From the NCBI RefSeq assembly GCF_008831285.2, contig NC_045143.1, forward strand, positions 2,799,503-2,863,502: a DNA stretch of 64,000 nt, written 5' to 3'. The position numbers were made by a program, and so were the translations under genes. Position 1 is the stretch's first letter; each line of letters starts with the position of its first letter. Under the pieces are notes generated by a model that ran no database searches, was not told where the DNA came from, and was given only the letters and a program-made list of their open reading frames with translations. This DNA is from Nymphaea colorata (taxonomy: Eukaryota > Streptophyta > Magnoliopsida > Nymphaeales > Nymphaeaceae). Shown here piece by piece: positions 37,801 to 50,675 of the stretch.

Positions 37801-39802
37801 ATTCTCTCTTTCTTTCTTTCTTTTTGTGTGTGCATATTTAGTTTGGGTTGGTTAGATAAGATCTAGTAGGCACTGCATTAGTGTAAAACCATACTGTAAA
37901 TATTTAAAACTCACATCTAAGTCCACAAGTCGACAAACCACTGCCCTGAGAATATCATTCCTGAGGTATTCCCCGATTATGCCTCTTTCCAATCTTAGCA
38001 TGTTTTCCAGATAAAGAACATTGAACTGGAAAAAAAAATCAAAAATTTAGACCGAAATCATGAAAAAGCGTAAGGGCATAGTATCCTGTCATGGATAGAT
38101 CAGATAAAACGAATTTAGTACGTACATTTTTAGGCTCGTGCTTCTTAGGCATCCCATGGACAACTAAAGCTCCCAGCTTCAATGGTGCCTTAGGTACCAA
38201 GTGGATAATGCTTTCAAGTGCCATATGCACCCGAGGAAGTATCACTTCCTTTCTCGAGAGATATTCTGCAGTTTTCTCCATTAACTGATTTCTATCCAGT
38301 CCATTTATAACCAACCGTGTAGTGAAACTATCAAGAGACATTGATGTCAGTGACAGAGAAGTTGGAGGGAGAAAATTGCCGACAAGTTTAATCAAACATT
38401 CATCAACAAATCCACTGTTTGAAGCCGCCTTCATGCAAAAAAGAAAAACAGAAAAAGGATAATAACTAAATTAATTTGAATAAATTAACCAAATATAGTT
38501 ATATATTCACAAGACAGAAAGCCTATTTTACTTACCAAGTCAACAATGAACTGCACCCAAGCATCAGCTACGTCAGGTCCACAGTTCCACATGCTCATGT
38601 CAAATATCTGCAAACTTTCAGCAATTAAAAGATAATCCACTAAATTGGCCAACTAGAAAATTCAAAAGACATAAGTTCAAACTTGACTTACAAAACAGAG
38701 TAGTGACTTGTGGTAATTGTAATCGATTGATGAAATTGCTCCTGACAGGGCCCTTAGTGTCATCTAATGAAGAAAGTATGAAGATATTCAAGTTCTGAAA
38801 TGCAAAAGCTAAAAATAAAAACGCCTCAGGTACTCGCACTAGCACTGCGAACCAACCTACCGCAAGCATGCTCTCCTGAACCGGATCACTCGGATCATAA
38901 GTGGTGATTTCCTCTATCACTTGGTTGTATGGCGTTTTATCCCCCTGAATCATAAGAATTTAATCAACGTTAACATTTGATAAGTGTGACAATTCGTCCT
39001 GAACCAAACGAAAGGTGGATACCTATATCATCAATGCGGAAAAAAATAGACGGCCACGAACAATGCAGTTAAGAATCGAAATAATGGATAACATTAGAAC
39101 GCCATACCTGAATTACCATATAAACTAAAAGAAAAGGATCCTAGAGTCAAATAAGGTAACGTCAACAATAAATTCCCAAAACTATCAACCACAACAACCA
39201 CCACAGTGACAATAGTAATAGTAGCACCAGTTGCAGTATTCAACAGGACGCTGACTCAAGAAAAGAAGTAAAGGAAAAGTAACTGACAGCCTGGAGCGTC
39301 AATCTCTAGTAATTAATGCCCTAAAAATCTTAATTAAAGACCGACAGAAATAAAAAACCACCAAGAGCCAACCAAAAAATGTGGGAGCACCTGGATAACA
39401 ATTATCAGCATAAACCACGTAGAAAGCAAATCTGGGACAAAAACAAAAGATGCTTGAACCCAGTCAAGACCTTAATCCACCAAAAGAAACGAAATTCGGG
39501 ACGGAGTAACAGCAAAAGATGAGAATTTATATTTTCTCGCATAAACAACCTCACTGTAACAGTGCGATAAGAACAAAAAGAAAAGAGAGAAAAGCAAGGA
39601 AAAAACCCGGAACGACGACAGCAGGCAGCAATCAGGGTAACTCGTAAAACACATAATACCGAGATTAAAGGATTACCTGAGTGGCGAGGATCAAGGCCTC
39701 CCGAATCATAAAGGTCGCGTTGTATATCGCCTCTGAGTCGCTAATTGTGGCGTCAGGCGCCGGAGAAGCGGCCGGACCCTCGCTGATTACCTCCATCCCC
39801 AT
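34826..39802 (-). CDS. RRN3: RRN3, RNA polymerase I-specific transcription initiation factor (TIF-IA)
   Basis: Known for the family: RRN3/TIF-IA bridges Pol I to the promoter-bound factor and is essential for 35S rRNA transcription in the nucleolus. Exons 5' to 3': 39802-39677, 38944-38861, 38763-38692, 38607-38536, 38428-38126, 38025-37915, 37747-37634, 37468-37349, 36865-36797, 36641-36535, 36310-36227, 36119-36029, 35924-35805, 35682-35501 and 35135-34826. All junctions are GT-AG and in phase, giving 654 residues, near the usual plant length. The first of two ATGs (MGMEVIS) is used. Recognised blocks: FNVLYLENMLRLERG, FEPRITRMSAIAYLASYLSR, VGRWCLEYYE and VCLPSIVEEFLKQADGARLF. The C-terminus has an acidic tract (EEDDDSDISDVDTNDGDEGD), typical of the family. 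A decayed copy of the last coding segment lies just downstream. Confidence 0.95.
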
Positions 39803-42739
39803 GCGTGGCGATCTCCTGGACGAGAATAAACCCCTAAATTGATCGTTATACAACCCAAACCAACCGCAGGGGCCGGAAAGAGGCGGGAGGAAAGCGAGGG
39901 AACGAACGAGGAAAGAGAAGAGGAGGCGCTCGTTCAAACAAGAGAGCCAAGAGAATTGCCGCTTGACGGTTTAGGGTTTTCCTAGGCAGGGATGCGGGTC
40001 GGTCACAAGGTGATTCTAGACCCGACCTGACACTGCTAATCGAGGTTCGGGTTTTAAAAGTCTTTTGTTTGAATTTGTTTATTCTGAATTTACTTATCGA
40101 ATCAGGTCTGGATCTGTCCGTACTCTAGCTCTGTATCCAACCCAGTTCGGGCCGAACCGGTTTTCGATCTTTTCCCCGTATCGTCATGTGCATTTCAGAT
40201 CCGAAAGATAAATTCAAATCCAGACATATTGAATCTGCATTTTGGGTTTGGATATGGGTTCGAGACATTGATTGTCGATGGAATTCAAATCCAGACGGCA
40301 CTTAGCATTAAATCCAAATCCAAATCCAAGCAGTTGATGCAATTGCGTGCCACCGATGTTTAATTGCCTTTTTTTTTCGTTCCTCGCCATATTCTATTAA
40401 GATTTGTGATGGACTTGAACCCGAATAAATCCAAAGGTGAACCGGCCCAAAGTTTAGGAACAATTTGGCCTCGGAACTGGAAATGCAACTAGTTATAAGT
40501 TTAAAGTCGTAATCCTGTTAATCACATTCACATGGGAAATAACAAGCATTTAAAACATCATAAGTTCATATCCATATCCAGATTAACTATACCTGGATCT
40601 GTTCTTTCACACTAGTTTAAAACTCCAGTTATACCGGAAACCAAATCAGAACTTCATCGAATTAGATTGCTTCTTGAGCTACCTTGTTGGATCAAAGGAA
40701 CCATCCATATCCGTCTTATTTTAAGGATAAGCACAAAGCAATTCATATAATTTGGAAAATAAGGCTGCTGAATATCAAAAATCTTAAATCCAAATTCAGA
40801 TATCCTAAATCATAGAACTGAAATTTGCCTCTTGTAACTTATATTAGATTTCCGGATCATAAGATTTTTAAATTCATGAATTGAAACCAATCATCCCCTT
40901 ATAATTAGTTTCACATTAGAGGATAAATACGAGTTTATCTCACCACCAAATGTGGCCGTTAGGCGAATACATAGTAAAACTCCAAGCGAATCGGTTGCCA
41001 TTTTAGATCTTCAGATTGAAGGCACTCAACTCTCAAACGCACCGTTACTTCAATTGGGTCTCCATATGTGAGTTTTCAATCTTTGAGTGTTCGACCTCTT
41101 GCCTGATTTGGCAGGTTCGGGTTCACCAGAGGTGAAGCCACCCCACCTTCTCTGTCTCTGTCTTTAGACCTTAGGGCTGATTCGAAGCCTCCCTTCAACT
41201 CAAAATATAACGCGTATTACCAATTAAAGTTTAGTGGAGTAACAACCACTAGAATATTTACAATCGCATGCTTTCAATGTAACAGAAGATGGCAAGGTCA
41301 CGTCCAGGTTTGATTAACATTCTCGTCAGCGTGGGTAGAAGCCAAAGTCGGCAATGGGAAGACTCTACAGGGTCTCATTGGTTTGCCTACCAGACCTTCA
41401 AAAGCAGAGATGCAACGTCAGTTTCTCTTTTATCAAAGACACTAACATTCCCTTGTTAAGATCGAGAAGCTTGGTTCATTTCTCAGTTGGCATGTACACC
41501 CACACTCTACACCCAAGGTGAAACTTACAAGCGTTCCCTGTAAAATGTGGGAGTTCGGTGCGGAAGTCCGCTGGGCCTGGACATACTAATGTCGGTTCAG
41601 GAGGCTAGGAAAGCAGACCCTGTGAAAGTAGGGAATCTTCTTGCTACCATCACCAGTAATGGGCTGGCCCGGCTGGGCCATCTTCTGCAGACGCAGCACT
41701 GTGGCAGAACGATCAGTAATTCAACCTGCAACGAATAATGAACTGTTAACAACAATTTTACAGCTTATATGGTATGATATTTGAGTCTCCGTAAGAAAGG
41801 GACAAGAAACAATAACCCCAGGACTAGCAACAATTACTGAAGAGATGCTAGATAACCCTTAACAGGAACAAGAATTTCCACTTTATATTTATCATTCTCA
41901 TATAGCTGGGAATAAATGATGAACACGAGGACAAGATAATTGTTTCATATACACATAAATGGATATATGCGTGCCCACATACTTAAGGCCTTTCAGAGGC
42001 AACTTGTACCCTTCAAAGTCCTGGAAAAACCTTTAAATAGAAGATTACAGAGTAGAGTGGAAGTAGCACGGAGAATTTCCTTGAAACCTCACAAAAGCAA
42101 TTCCTGTGTGCACTGCGCAATTTTTCAGTTAGTGTAATCAATTGCAGAGTTATTTATCATTTCAGCTGCAGGTAAACCTATAGTTCATTAATTGGCTGAA
42201 AGTTTAAAAACGATAAAGTCTTAACACTGTTTTCTCTATCAAGGGAACATAGGTCAGCTAGTTCACCAATAAAGGGCAAAAACATTAACTTGTGGCTTAC
42301 ATGTGCGGTGAAAATAGATTAACAAAAGCAGATAATTGAATGCAATAGCAGAAAAGTTGGTCCAATAAGTGTGTAATACGAACAGCCAATATAGGAGCTA
42401 GTGTGTAAATAAGTGATAATTTGTTATTTTCACTTTTCAGTTTACCTTTTCTTTTACCACATCATTCGAGTATAACTAGACAGAAGTTTGTGTACAACAG
42501 TTTTAATCTGCTAAAAATTTGGCAACACAGTCACAATAGGACTGGATTTCGTAGGTGCACATATCAATAATTTCCTAAAGATAAATAAGCAGAGAAGCAA
42601 CTGGGGAAAACTTTCTGCTCCATGAGGAAGATGAAACTCTCCAGTTGTCACGTAAAATACTAAAACAATAAACAGACAAAAACATTATGATTCAGAGTTA
42701 AAGACATTTCTGAAATGAGCATGACAAAGAAAGCACCTT
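39803..42739. other. Intergenic region between RRN3 (5' side) and RH58 (3' side)
   Basis: About 2.9 kb. Sequence next to RRN3 is probably its leader and promoter. At about 40000-40900 there is decayed repeat sequence rich in GGTTCGGGTT and AATCCAAATCC motifs. At 41130-41740 the sequence is slightly GC-richer without a frame I recognise. The right end probably includes the RH58 3' UTR. No RNA gene was found. Confidence 0.5.
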
Positions 42740-45700
42740 TTAGTCAAAAGTTATCTCTTCACATTTAAACATCAACTCATTTTCATATCTCTGCAATACA
42801 AAACGCTCCTCTGGTACTGTAAGCGTGGTGACAATGCTTTTCTCGTCAGAGAACGGTCTTCGGCCAGTTCTTCCAGCCCTGTGAAGGTAATCAATTGCTG
42901 TTCTAGGCAGATCAAAATTGTAAATGTGGGTAGTTTCTGGCAGATCAACACCTCTGCTTGCTATATCTGTTGCAACCAGCAAGCAACCACCTTGTCTTGC
43001 ATCCTGAATGAGCAAATAAGCCATTAATTGTGATTGAGCGGTTTAAAAACCAACCTTCAAGTTGCTGAAATCAAACCAAACCAGCTGGTATGCTCATGCA
43101 ATTACTGCATGTGAATCCAACTCAGTTAGAAACTGTACGAAAACCAATCAAGCAAGCTATATTTTAGGTGTACATTTTTTGTTGGCATGCAGACCTGATG
43201 GCATCATTCTAAATTGCCAACTTAATATTTACACAAGAAACTAAAAGGAAGGAATAGAAGAATCTCAGTAACTCAACGATGAAACCATTTGAGGCAACAA
43301 AAACCAAGCAAGCGAACATGAGAGATCAAGTTTAAGCCCTTTGAGCAGCAAATCTTGATTGAAGCCACAAAACAAGTCTCTTTCTGGTGTAACTATCAAG
43401 CAGGCAACTTGAATATCCCATGTTGATGTATGAAGTTCCTATCTACCCTAATGCTTTTTGTCAAAAACATTGATACAAGTAGTTGCAATTGCTGATACAA
43501 GTTTCTATTATGAATATTACGTCACTTATTGATAAATCTCACTGGTTTCAGAAGAAATTTTTTTTAGTATGAAAAGGAAAAAAGAAACTAATCAAGTAGA
43601 AAAAAGAAACAAAAGGGAAAATGTGCTATCAATCGAGATACACCAAATCAAGAGGTCAAGCTCAGGAAATTCACCACCTAATCATTTATAATTTATTCAA
43701 CTTTATTGAACTTATTCAATGTATGAGAATAGTATGCCTTTCAAGCATTATGTAGAGTTTTCAGATTTTCAAAGCCATTCTTGATCTGTGGCTTTATGGC
43801 CTATAGATCATCTAAAAAGTACGAAACAGAAGGATACTTACAGATAGTGAAGCTGCCCGTGCATTAAAATTTGTCTCTTCATCAAGAACATGAATCTCTG
43901 TTCCTTCAGTGCATGCAGTTCTAAGAAATTCAATGATGCTTGTTGAAGTAGGGGGTTTTCCTGCTTTCTTTGACTTCTCAGACTGGGCAATGGCTAAATA
44001 TAAGTTAAAGAAAAGCAAAGTGCATTTTGCAATAAAATATTCTGTTGCTGCTGCTACTACGTAGGCAGAAAAATATCACTAGTTACAAGCTCCCGTACCA
44101 AATGAACTAGAAGCAATGGTAAGCAAACCATTGTTGACTCTCAAATCTAGCTAACATTCTATTGCCAACAAACCCAACTTTCACATCTACATATGTGGAA
44201 GTGTGAACATGTTTGGAATATGAATTCCATACTACATCAGCTATTCAATGTGGTCTTACAGAAACAATAATTCATATTCATGCTTAGGATTCAAAAATCA
44301 GGCAAGCTCCGGAGCAAGAAAATATGAAATTTTTTGTACTATACAATCTTACAGAGTTGCATTATGAGAAACAAGATGATGCATCAACCTGCTCAGCAAC
44401 AAAAATGATGCAAGACGTAGGTTGATCAATCTTTAATAAGCGTAACAACACATCAAGCTTGGCATCCTTTCTGCAAGACTAAACAATAAAATAAGATATT
44501 AGCAAGCTGTGAAACTATTTTTAGTCTTTAAGAAAATACCACCAACACAAAGCTGGACAAACTACTGTATATGCCCATATATTAAAGAAGCAAAGGACCC
44601 ATGTGAAAACATGGGATTAATAAACAAAAAGCTAAGGGAGATATTGAAAGAGATTATTCAAAGGCAACCACTTGTTTTTCTCTCTTCTCACCACAAATCT
44701 ATGGCAAAGACGAAATGGCATGGGCTCAACAGGATGAACATGTATATGGACCACATCACGCTGCCACAACCACAAAATACCAGATATCAATATAGTGATT
44801 CCTTAAATAGATAGGCAGCAATGAAGTGACAAACAAAAAAAATCTCTTAAACAAACCTTGGTCCATTTTTGCTGAATGCATTCAGATAGAAAGTGATTGT
44901 GCTGAGGAATAGATGCACTTGCGAAGATGGTCTGGCGGTTGTCAATGGTCGAATATGATGTCAAGAGTTTTCGAAGAGAGTAGACTTGCTTTGACGAATT
45001 AAACATGAAATCAACCTATCAATATGGAGAAACATGATTGCAAATTTTTTTTTTTAATTTAATGCAAGAAACAAGCCATTCTTTCCATACCACAGAGAAA
45101 AGCTTGGGGTAAAGCAAGGGAATTTTATCAATAGGTTGGTAGATACATATACACACAGAAAAAGTAAGAAAATGAAACAGAATAAACAAATTGAACAAAA
45201 GATTGAGCAATTATAAGAGGTGCTTGTGTCAGTATATGTAGATAAAATCATCAATACACACACTTAATGACAACATATACTTAGCTCAGGTAAGATAAAC
45301 AATGTTTTAAATCAAATAATCAAATTAACCTAAAAATACTAAAGAAAATGTGACTAAAGATTAGTGACCTCGTCAACAACCAAAATCTGCAATGCTTCGA
45401 GCTTAAATGTTCTCTTCTCAAGCATTTGAGACAAGCTTCCAATTGTTGCAACCACTATTTCAGGAGGCTCCGCCTGCAAAATTCTAGATAGGTAAACATA
45501 TTAAGAAGCAAGGAAATATATCTACTTGCTATGCAGGATAAATGTGATCAAACATAAAAGAATATTACTGGCAAAATTTATGAATTTCAACATCTAAGCA
45601 GAGTTTGTAGAGTGAAGCTACAGTAGAGAACCTTTAACCAACTTCGATGCCTTCTGAGAGTTCCCCCATCCAGAAGAGCCATAACAGTGCAACTTTTCTC

Positions 45701-48448
45701 TTCCAAGCTACAACCCAGAGGTTTTGCTGCTAACATCCGAGCAACTTTAGTAACCTAATCCAGAAATACAATTGTTAGGAAAAAAAGGCATAGTTTCATG
45801 TATGGATATAGCAAACCCACTAATATCTTTTTCAAACATGAAGATCTTACTTGAATACCAAGTTCCCTCGTTGGCACCACAATAAGTGCTTGGACAGATG
45901 ATCCATGTAAATCTATAGTTGCAAATATTCCCAATAAGTATGCCAACGTCTTTCCTGAACCTGTCTGAAGGGCTTTGAATGTATCAACATGCACATACTA
46001 ATGAAGTTTAAGAAGATACATATTGATGAACAGCTTGCTAATAAACAAGATTGACTCAGCAGTTGGAAAATATTATTCTTAGCAAACAACTATTTCACAT
46101 ATAAATATGTACTTCCTAATTTTATTTGCAAATATGGCATGAGGAGAGGAACTTAGCTACATATACCTATCTAATTTGACAAATCAATTTCCTACTTTTG
46201 TTAGAATACTTTCAGGTTGCACCTAAAAACAATAGTTCTGGTTCTCTCTATTTACGTTAAATAATTCTGACCTCATCCTGCACAATCTATTTTTTTCTTC
46301 TTTTTTTTCCTTTTCTTGGTCAAGAGAGGCAGAAGAGTCCCTTTCCAGAGTTTTCTTTTATTATTTTGAAACATACAACCTATAAATTTCATACAAGACA
46401 TGGATACCTCGCACGCATACGTGTAAGTATATTGAGCACACACACACACACACACAAAGAGACTACACCGGTGAAAACAATTACCACATACAGCCATTTT
46501 GAATGTAGAAGGAGCTGATATAGTAGACCAAAACTAACAGTGACCAGCTACTTACCAGAAATCACAACTCCTTGAAACTTATCCTTTTCAAACACTTGGT
46601 TAGAAGACATTGGGTTTCATGAAAATATTTATCCTTTAAAGGCTGTGAGGCCATTGGAGCTTCATGAGAAAACAATCTTTTAAAGGCCTCCTTTTGGAGA
46701 ACTCAAATGATAGAATGGAGAAGGTGAAGTTTTAAGTTGGTGAGTCAGTTACATGAAACATCTATCTTGAAAGAAACTTCTGTAGCAGCTCAAACAACAA
46801 ATTCCAGTCATATAGAACTCATTCACATGCTATTGGTCCACAAAAAATACGATAAGCATTCTTGCATATAATCTGGTCATGATTCCAGGTGGCCTTGTAG
46901 TGAAACTACTCTTTCTCATTATTTCCTCTGTTCAGCTTCAAAAAATACCAAAAGCATGCATCCGTAGACAAATGCATAGACAAAAGTAGTTAAGACTAAT
47001 TCAAATGACTAGAAGGTATGTTCAGCAAAAGAAATATTATTAGCAACCTGAGCATGAAGAATGCAATCACGCCCAGAAAGAAGTGTTGGCAAAGCTTGCT
47101 CTTGTATATCTGTAGGAATAACATATCCAATCTCTTCTGCTCTGTAACAAACGAGTAAACCCTATAAATTAACTAGTTCATTCTATCACGCCATTGCCAA
47201 GTGGTAAGCATATAACAATGTACCAAATTGCAGTTATTCCGAAATAATTGTACACATAGCCCATAAAGCCCACCTTGAACATAGCTAATAGGAAGACTAA
47301 CCGTTCTGCGGTTAACGTTCCTATGCTTGCAACAGATAGGTCAGAAACATGGAAGTAGCACGTAACAGAAGCTAAATAACGGACTGTGACGTAATCTTTC
47401 AAATACACCGACACATTAATTTCAGAACTATGGGGCCATTATAAGAGTATAACCTAGTGAGTCGTGGAATGAACATGGATACATTCGCTGATTGATTTGA
47501 TTTTGATTGTCTGCTAGGAGCCTAGAATCCTCGTTTCAATTGGAAATGGCGAAGCATACGTTCACATAGTCAAGGAGATACATTTGCTTTTTTCTTCCCT
47601 TCTCAAACGAACAGCTAAGTTGCTCCGATAAGTAATTATTCTTACCAAAACCGGCAATTTGTTTGAACCATTTGTTTGCACGTTTCGAGTGAGATATACA
47701 TATGCAAGTTTCGAGTGAGATAAGCATATGCACGTTCCGAGCAAGAAACTGTATAGGAGTTTAAGCCTCCTCTGCCATATAGTACACCGGGGAGAACAGA
47801 AACTGCACTAACAAGCCAAACGAAACGTGTATAGAATGGGCATTGGCTAAAAGGAAAAACCAGCTACCCAGTGGTAATCCAATATAGACCACTGTCAGTG
47901 CGTCCCAAGTGGCACTTCCATGTTCAAGTACTTCTTTCATAACTTCTTCCGTATTACAGGTTTCTCTCGGTAATTACATAAGGATGTCTTCAATTACATG
48001 AGAAAAATAACACATCGGAAAATAATTACCCATTTCGAAATTCAATGTTACTCGTTAATAAAAAGGATGGAAGAAGGGAAATTACCTCTGCAATATGTGA
48101 AGCGGGACGCGTCCACTGCACAACTCTTTGATCGTCACCCTCGCCTTCGATGATACCGCCCCCTCTTTTGAAGTTTCCGCTGTTTGGGTCGCTTGGGAAA
48201 GACGTAGTAACGACGACTTGCTTCCATTCCATGACGATGGGCTCGTATTTTGGGAAGGCCAAGCGAAAGGAAGATGAGGTGTTCGTTGGACCGGTGCCCA
48301 AGTGAAATAAGGAAAGGGAGAATGGAGTACAGGCGCCATTTTCACAACGCTTTACCAGAGAAGTCGGTTCGCGCCTTCGCAGATAACGGCAGGGACTCTG
48401 AACGGGTTGGATTGAGAGAGCCTGAGACGATGCTGGATCCACTTTCAT
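42740..48448 (-). CDS. RH58: DEAD-box ATP-dependent RNA helicase 58, chloroplast type (RH58)
   Basis: Known for the family: RH58 is a plant DEAD-box helicase predicted for the plastid. Exons placed 5' to 3': 48448-48086, 47141-47048, 45964-45851, 45754-45632, 45473-45369, 45015-44857, 44760-44692, 44478-44389, 43982-43842 and 43003-42740. The N-terminus is Ser/Arg-rich, transit-peptide-like. Motifs in order: Q-motif region [14 protein letters not shown], motif I AQTGSGKT (split by an intron after AQ), Ia [14 protein letters not shown] instead of DEAD (split DE/VD by an intron), III ASA, IV region [28 protein letters not shown]. Stop after CEEITFD. The first exon ends in phase 0 while the 47141 exon needs one base to complete a codon, so a short exon (2 mod 3, perhaps 38 nt, for about 12 residues before AEEIGY) must lie in 47142-48085; I could not find it. 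Otherwise all frames agree. Confidence 0.9.
47142..48085 (-). other. First RH58 intron region with an unlocated short exon
   Basis: The phases of the flanking exons do not match, so an additional exon is required here unless the model is wrong. Within it, 47650-47745 has imperfect tandem repeats of about 25 bp around CACGTTTCGAGTGAGATA. No convincing protein segment of the RH58 family was seen on the minus strand. Confidence 0.5.
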
Positions 48449-50675
48449 CGGACAGGATACAGGGGCTAGTGCAGCCGCCGTGTTTACCGTCTGTTCCCAA
48501 ATTTGGGTGCATATGTCTGATTCACAAAATTACATCATATCCGTTCTTAAGTGTTTTTTTTATTGATAACTACGGCTCCCATTATACATTGGCAGTCAGT
48601 GTTTGTTCACCCGCTACCATCCTTTCTGTTTCATTTCTTAATTTAGTTCTAACATTTTATGCATTTTTATAACAAGATTTTATGAGTTACCTTTTTTCAA
48701 TTATGCATTGGTTTTTTACAATGTATTATATATTTAGTTTGTTTTGTTGATTATTATTTTTTCATATCATTCATTTTTTAGTTACTTGTATTTTAGACTA
48801 TGATTAGCTTTATGAAATATGACTTAAATTAACATTTTATTTTAGGTGTTAACTTGTTTAAAGTATTTTTTACTCAATAAGTTAAGTCCTTTCATTTCGT
48901 TTTCTTTGCCCAGCTAAACAAACTGATGATTTTTTTACAGTTTCTTTTTATTTTCTCTCATTCCAATCCAAATATGCTTTCACAATTGTCCTTTTCCTTT
49001 GGTTTTACACTCCTTCCCTTTATCTCCTTTTGTTTTATTTTCATTTACATCGTTTATAATAATTTCATTTTCATCCATCCAAACACAATGTAAATTCAAA
49101 ACTCTACTGCACCAAGAGATTGTCTCCACCAAAATCCTACCATCTGAATCCTTGGACGTCAACGAGGGGTCTGCAGTTCCCTATTAATGAAAGGTAAATA
49201 AGAACGGTCATTTTATACTCATGGTGAAACAAAACTTCCATCAAATTATAATTTTGGTAACATCCATATAGAAAAAAGGCTGCCTGTACAGAAGCTCGGA
49301 CCAGTCAACGATCCGAATCATCTTCCCAACTCATAAACTCTGTCTCCCAAGTTGTCCTCCCCTGCTTTACGTGAACAAGGTTTATTTATGATCATTCTTT
49401 GGAATGCTTATCACGTAAAGAGTTAAATAAACATCTAAGATGCTGTTGTCTTAACTAAAAAAAAGACCGAAAAATGTTAGCGACAATGAGTGCGACAATA
49501 GCCATGAGGTACGAATCATTTACCGTCTAAATGAGTGTGACAATAATCACGAGACTCCAATACCAAATTCCTTAAGTACAAACATGTCACCAAGTTGTGT
49601 TGCGCCCTTTGAGCAGGGTTGTGCTACGCCCTTAACCTAAGATATTTTAAATTGCGGGTTACAAATAAAAAGACCCCGTTAAGATCCGTAGATTCTGATC
49701 GGAGGGAAAGGGCGGGGGCCCGATTCGCACCGCCGATCTCAAGTCCGCGCGGGAACCAAAGGCGGGAGGAGAGAAAGACACAGGGGAAGGGTTTCTTCCT
49801 CACCAGACCACTGGCACTGCCGTTCTCCCAGCAATTGTGCTGCCCGGAGCTGCTGGCCATTTGCCGCCTGAATTCCCTCTTCTCTAACGAGGTTCCTTCT
49901 CTCCCTCTCGATATTTGTTGCGTCTCGAGAACAGAGGCCGGAGCACAGCCCCCAAGGCCCTCCCCCTCCCCTATCTGTTGCGTCTAGAGAAGACGGGCGT
50001 CACAGCCCTTAACCTCCTCCCTCCTCTCTCTGTCGCGTCTGGAGAAGAGGGGGCGTCGCAGCCTCCCTCTGATCATCTCCCTCCGCTCCCTACTGCGCCT
50101 GGAGAACGGGGGTTCTTCGCCTATGTGCAGGTAGAAGCCGGGAACGGGAGATGAATATCCGGACGCAATAGGTTTAGGTTTGTTCACCTACGTTTAGCGT
50201 TTGATGTGTGTTTCGATCTTCGCTCCTCATGGCCGCTGAAGTCGGTAGGGACTGCCGGCGGTGTTCTGTTTGTCTTCTTCTCGTCTATCCATTTTTTATG
50301 CAAAGCTTTCACGGGGCTTCTGTTTAATTCGGTGCTAGATGCTTAGCGGGGCGTGTATGTCGTGCATTCGACAGGTTGAAGATCGGATCTGATTCAGACG
50401 CTCGCCATAACCCGATCCACTCGCGGTCTACATTTTTAAACCATGCCCTAATCGGCCGGCCCAGAAACTTGACCCCGACACCGAGCCAAAGAAAAGAGCG
50501 GGAGAACCAGAGAGTGCCCGCAAGGTTGCGGGTGCGGCAGTTGCTTGTATCTGTGAGCCCTGTGTCTCTCCTTTCTCGTTCCCCCCCGCAGCGCAAACGC
50601 GAAAGTCCGGGCATCGGTAAGTACGTAGTTCGCTTCCTCAGGTGGTTCAGAAGCAGGGAATAGAAGGAAGAGAAA
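48449..50675. promoter_or_regulatory. Divergent promoter region between RH58 (-) and NAT10 (+)
   Basis: 2.2 kb between start codons of head-to-head genes. The left half is AT-rich. From about 49690 to 50660 it is clearly GC-richer, contains the tandem repeat block at 49914-50120 and is probably NAT10 promoter plus 5' leader. Open frames here (for example 49619-49987) start upstream of the gene and resemble nothing known; they could be upstream ORFs if the leader is long. No TATA position is claimed. Confidence 0.5.
49914..50120. repeat. Imperfect tandem repeat upstream of NAT10, about four copies
   Basis: A CGTCTGGAGAA-like core recurs at about 60-bp spacing. Each copy continues into a Pu-rich run, a CACAGCC/CGCAGCC-like element and then a CTCCCTC pyrimidine tract. 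Copies are diverged. It lies about 560-760 bp before the NAT10 start codon, so it may be in the promoter or the transcribed leader. Confidence 0.65.
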
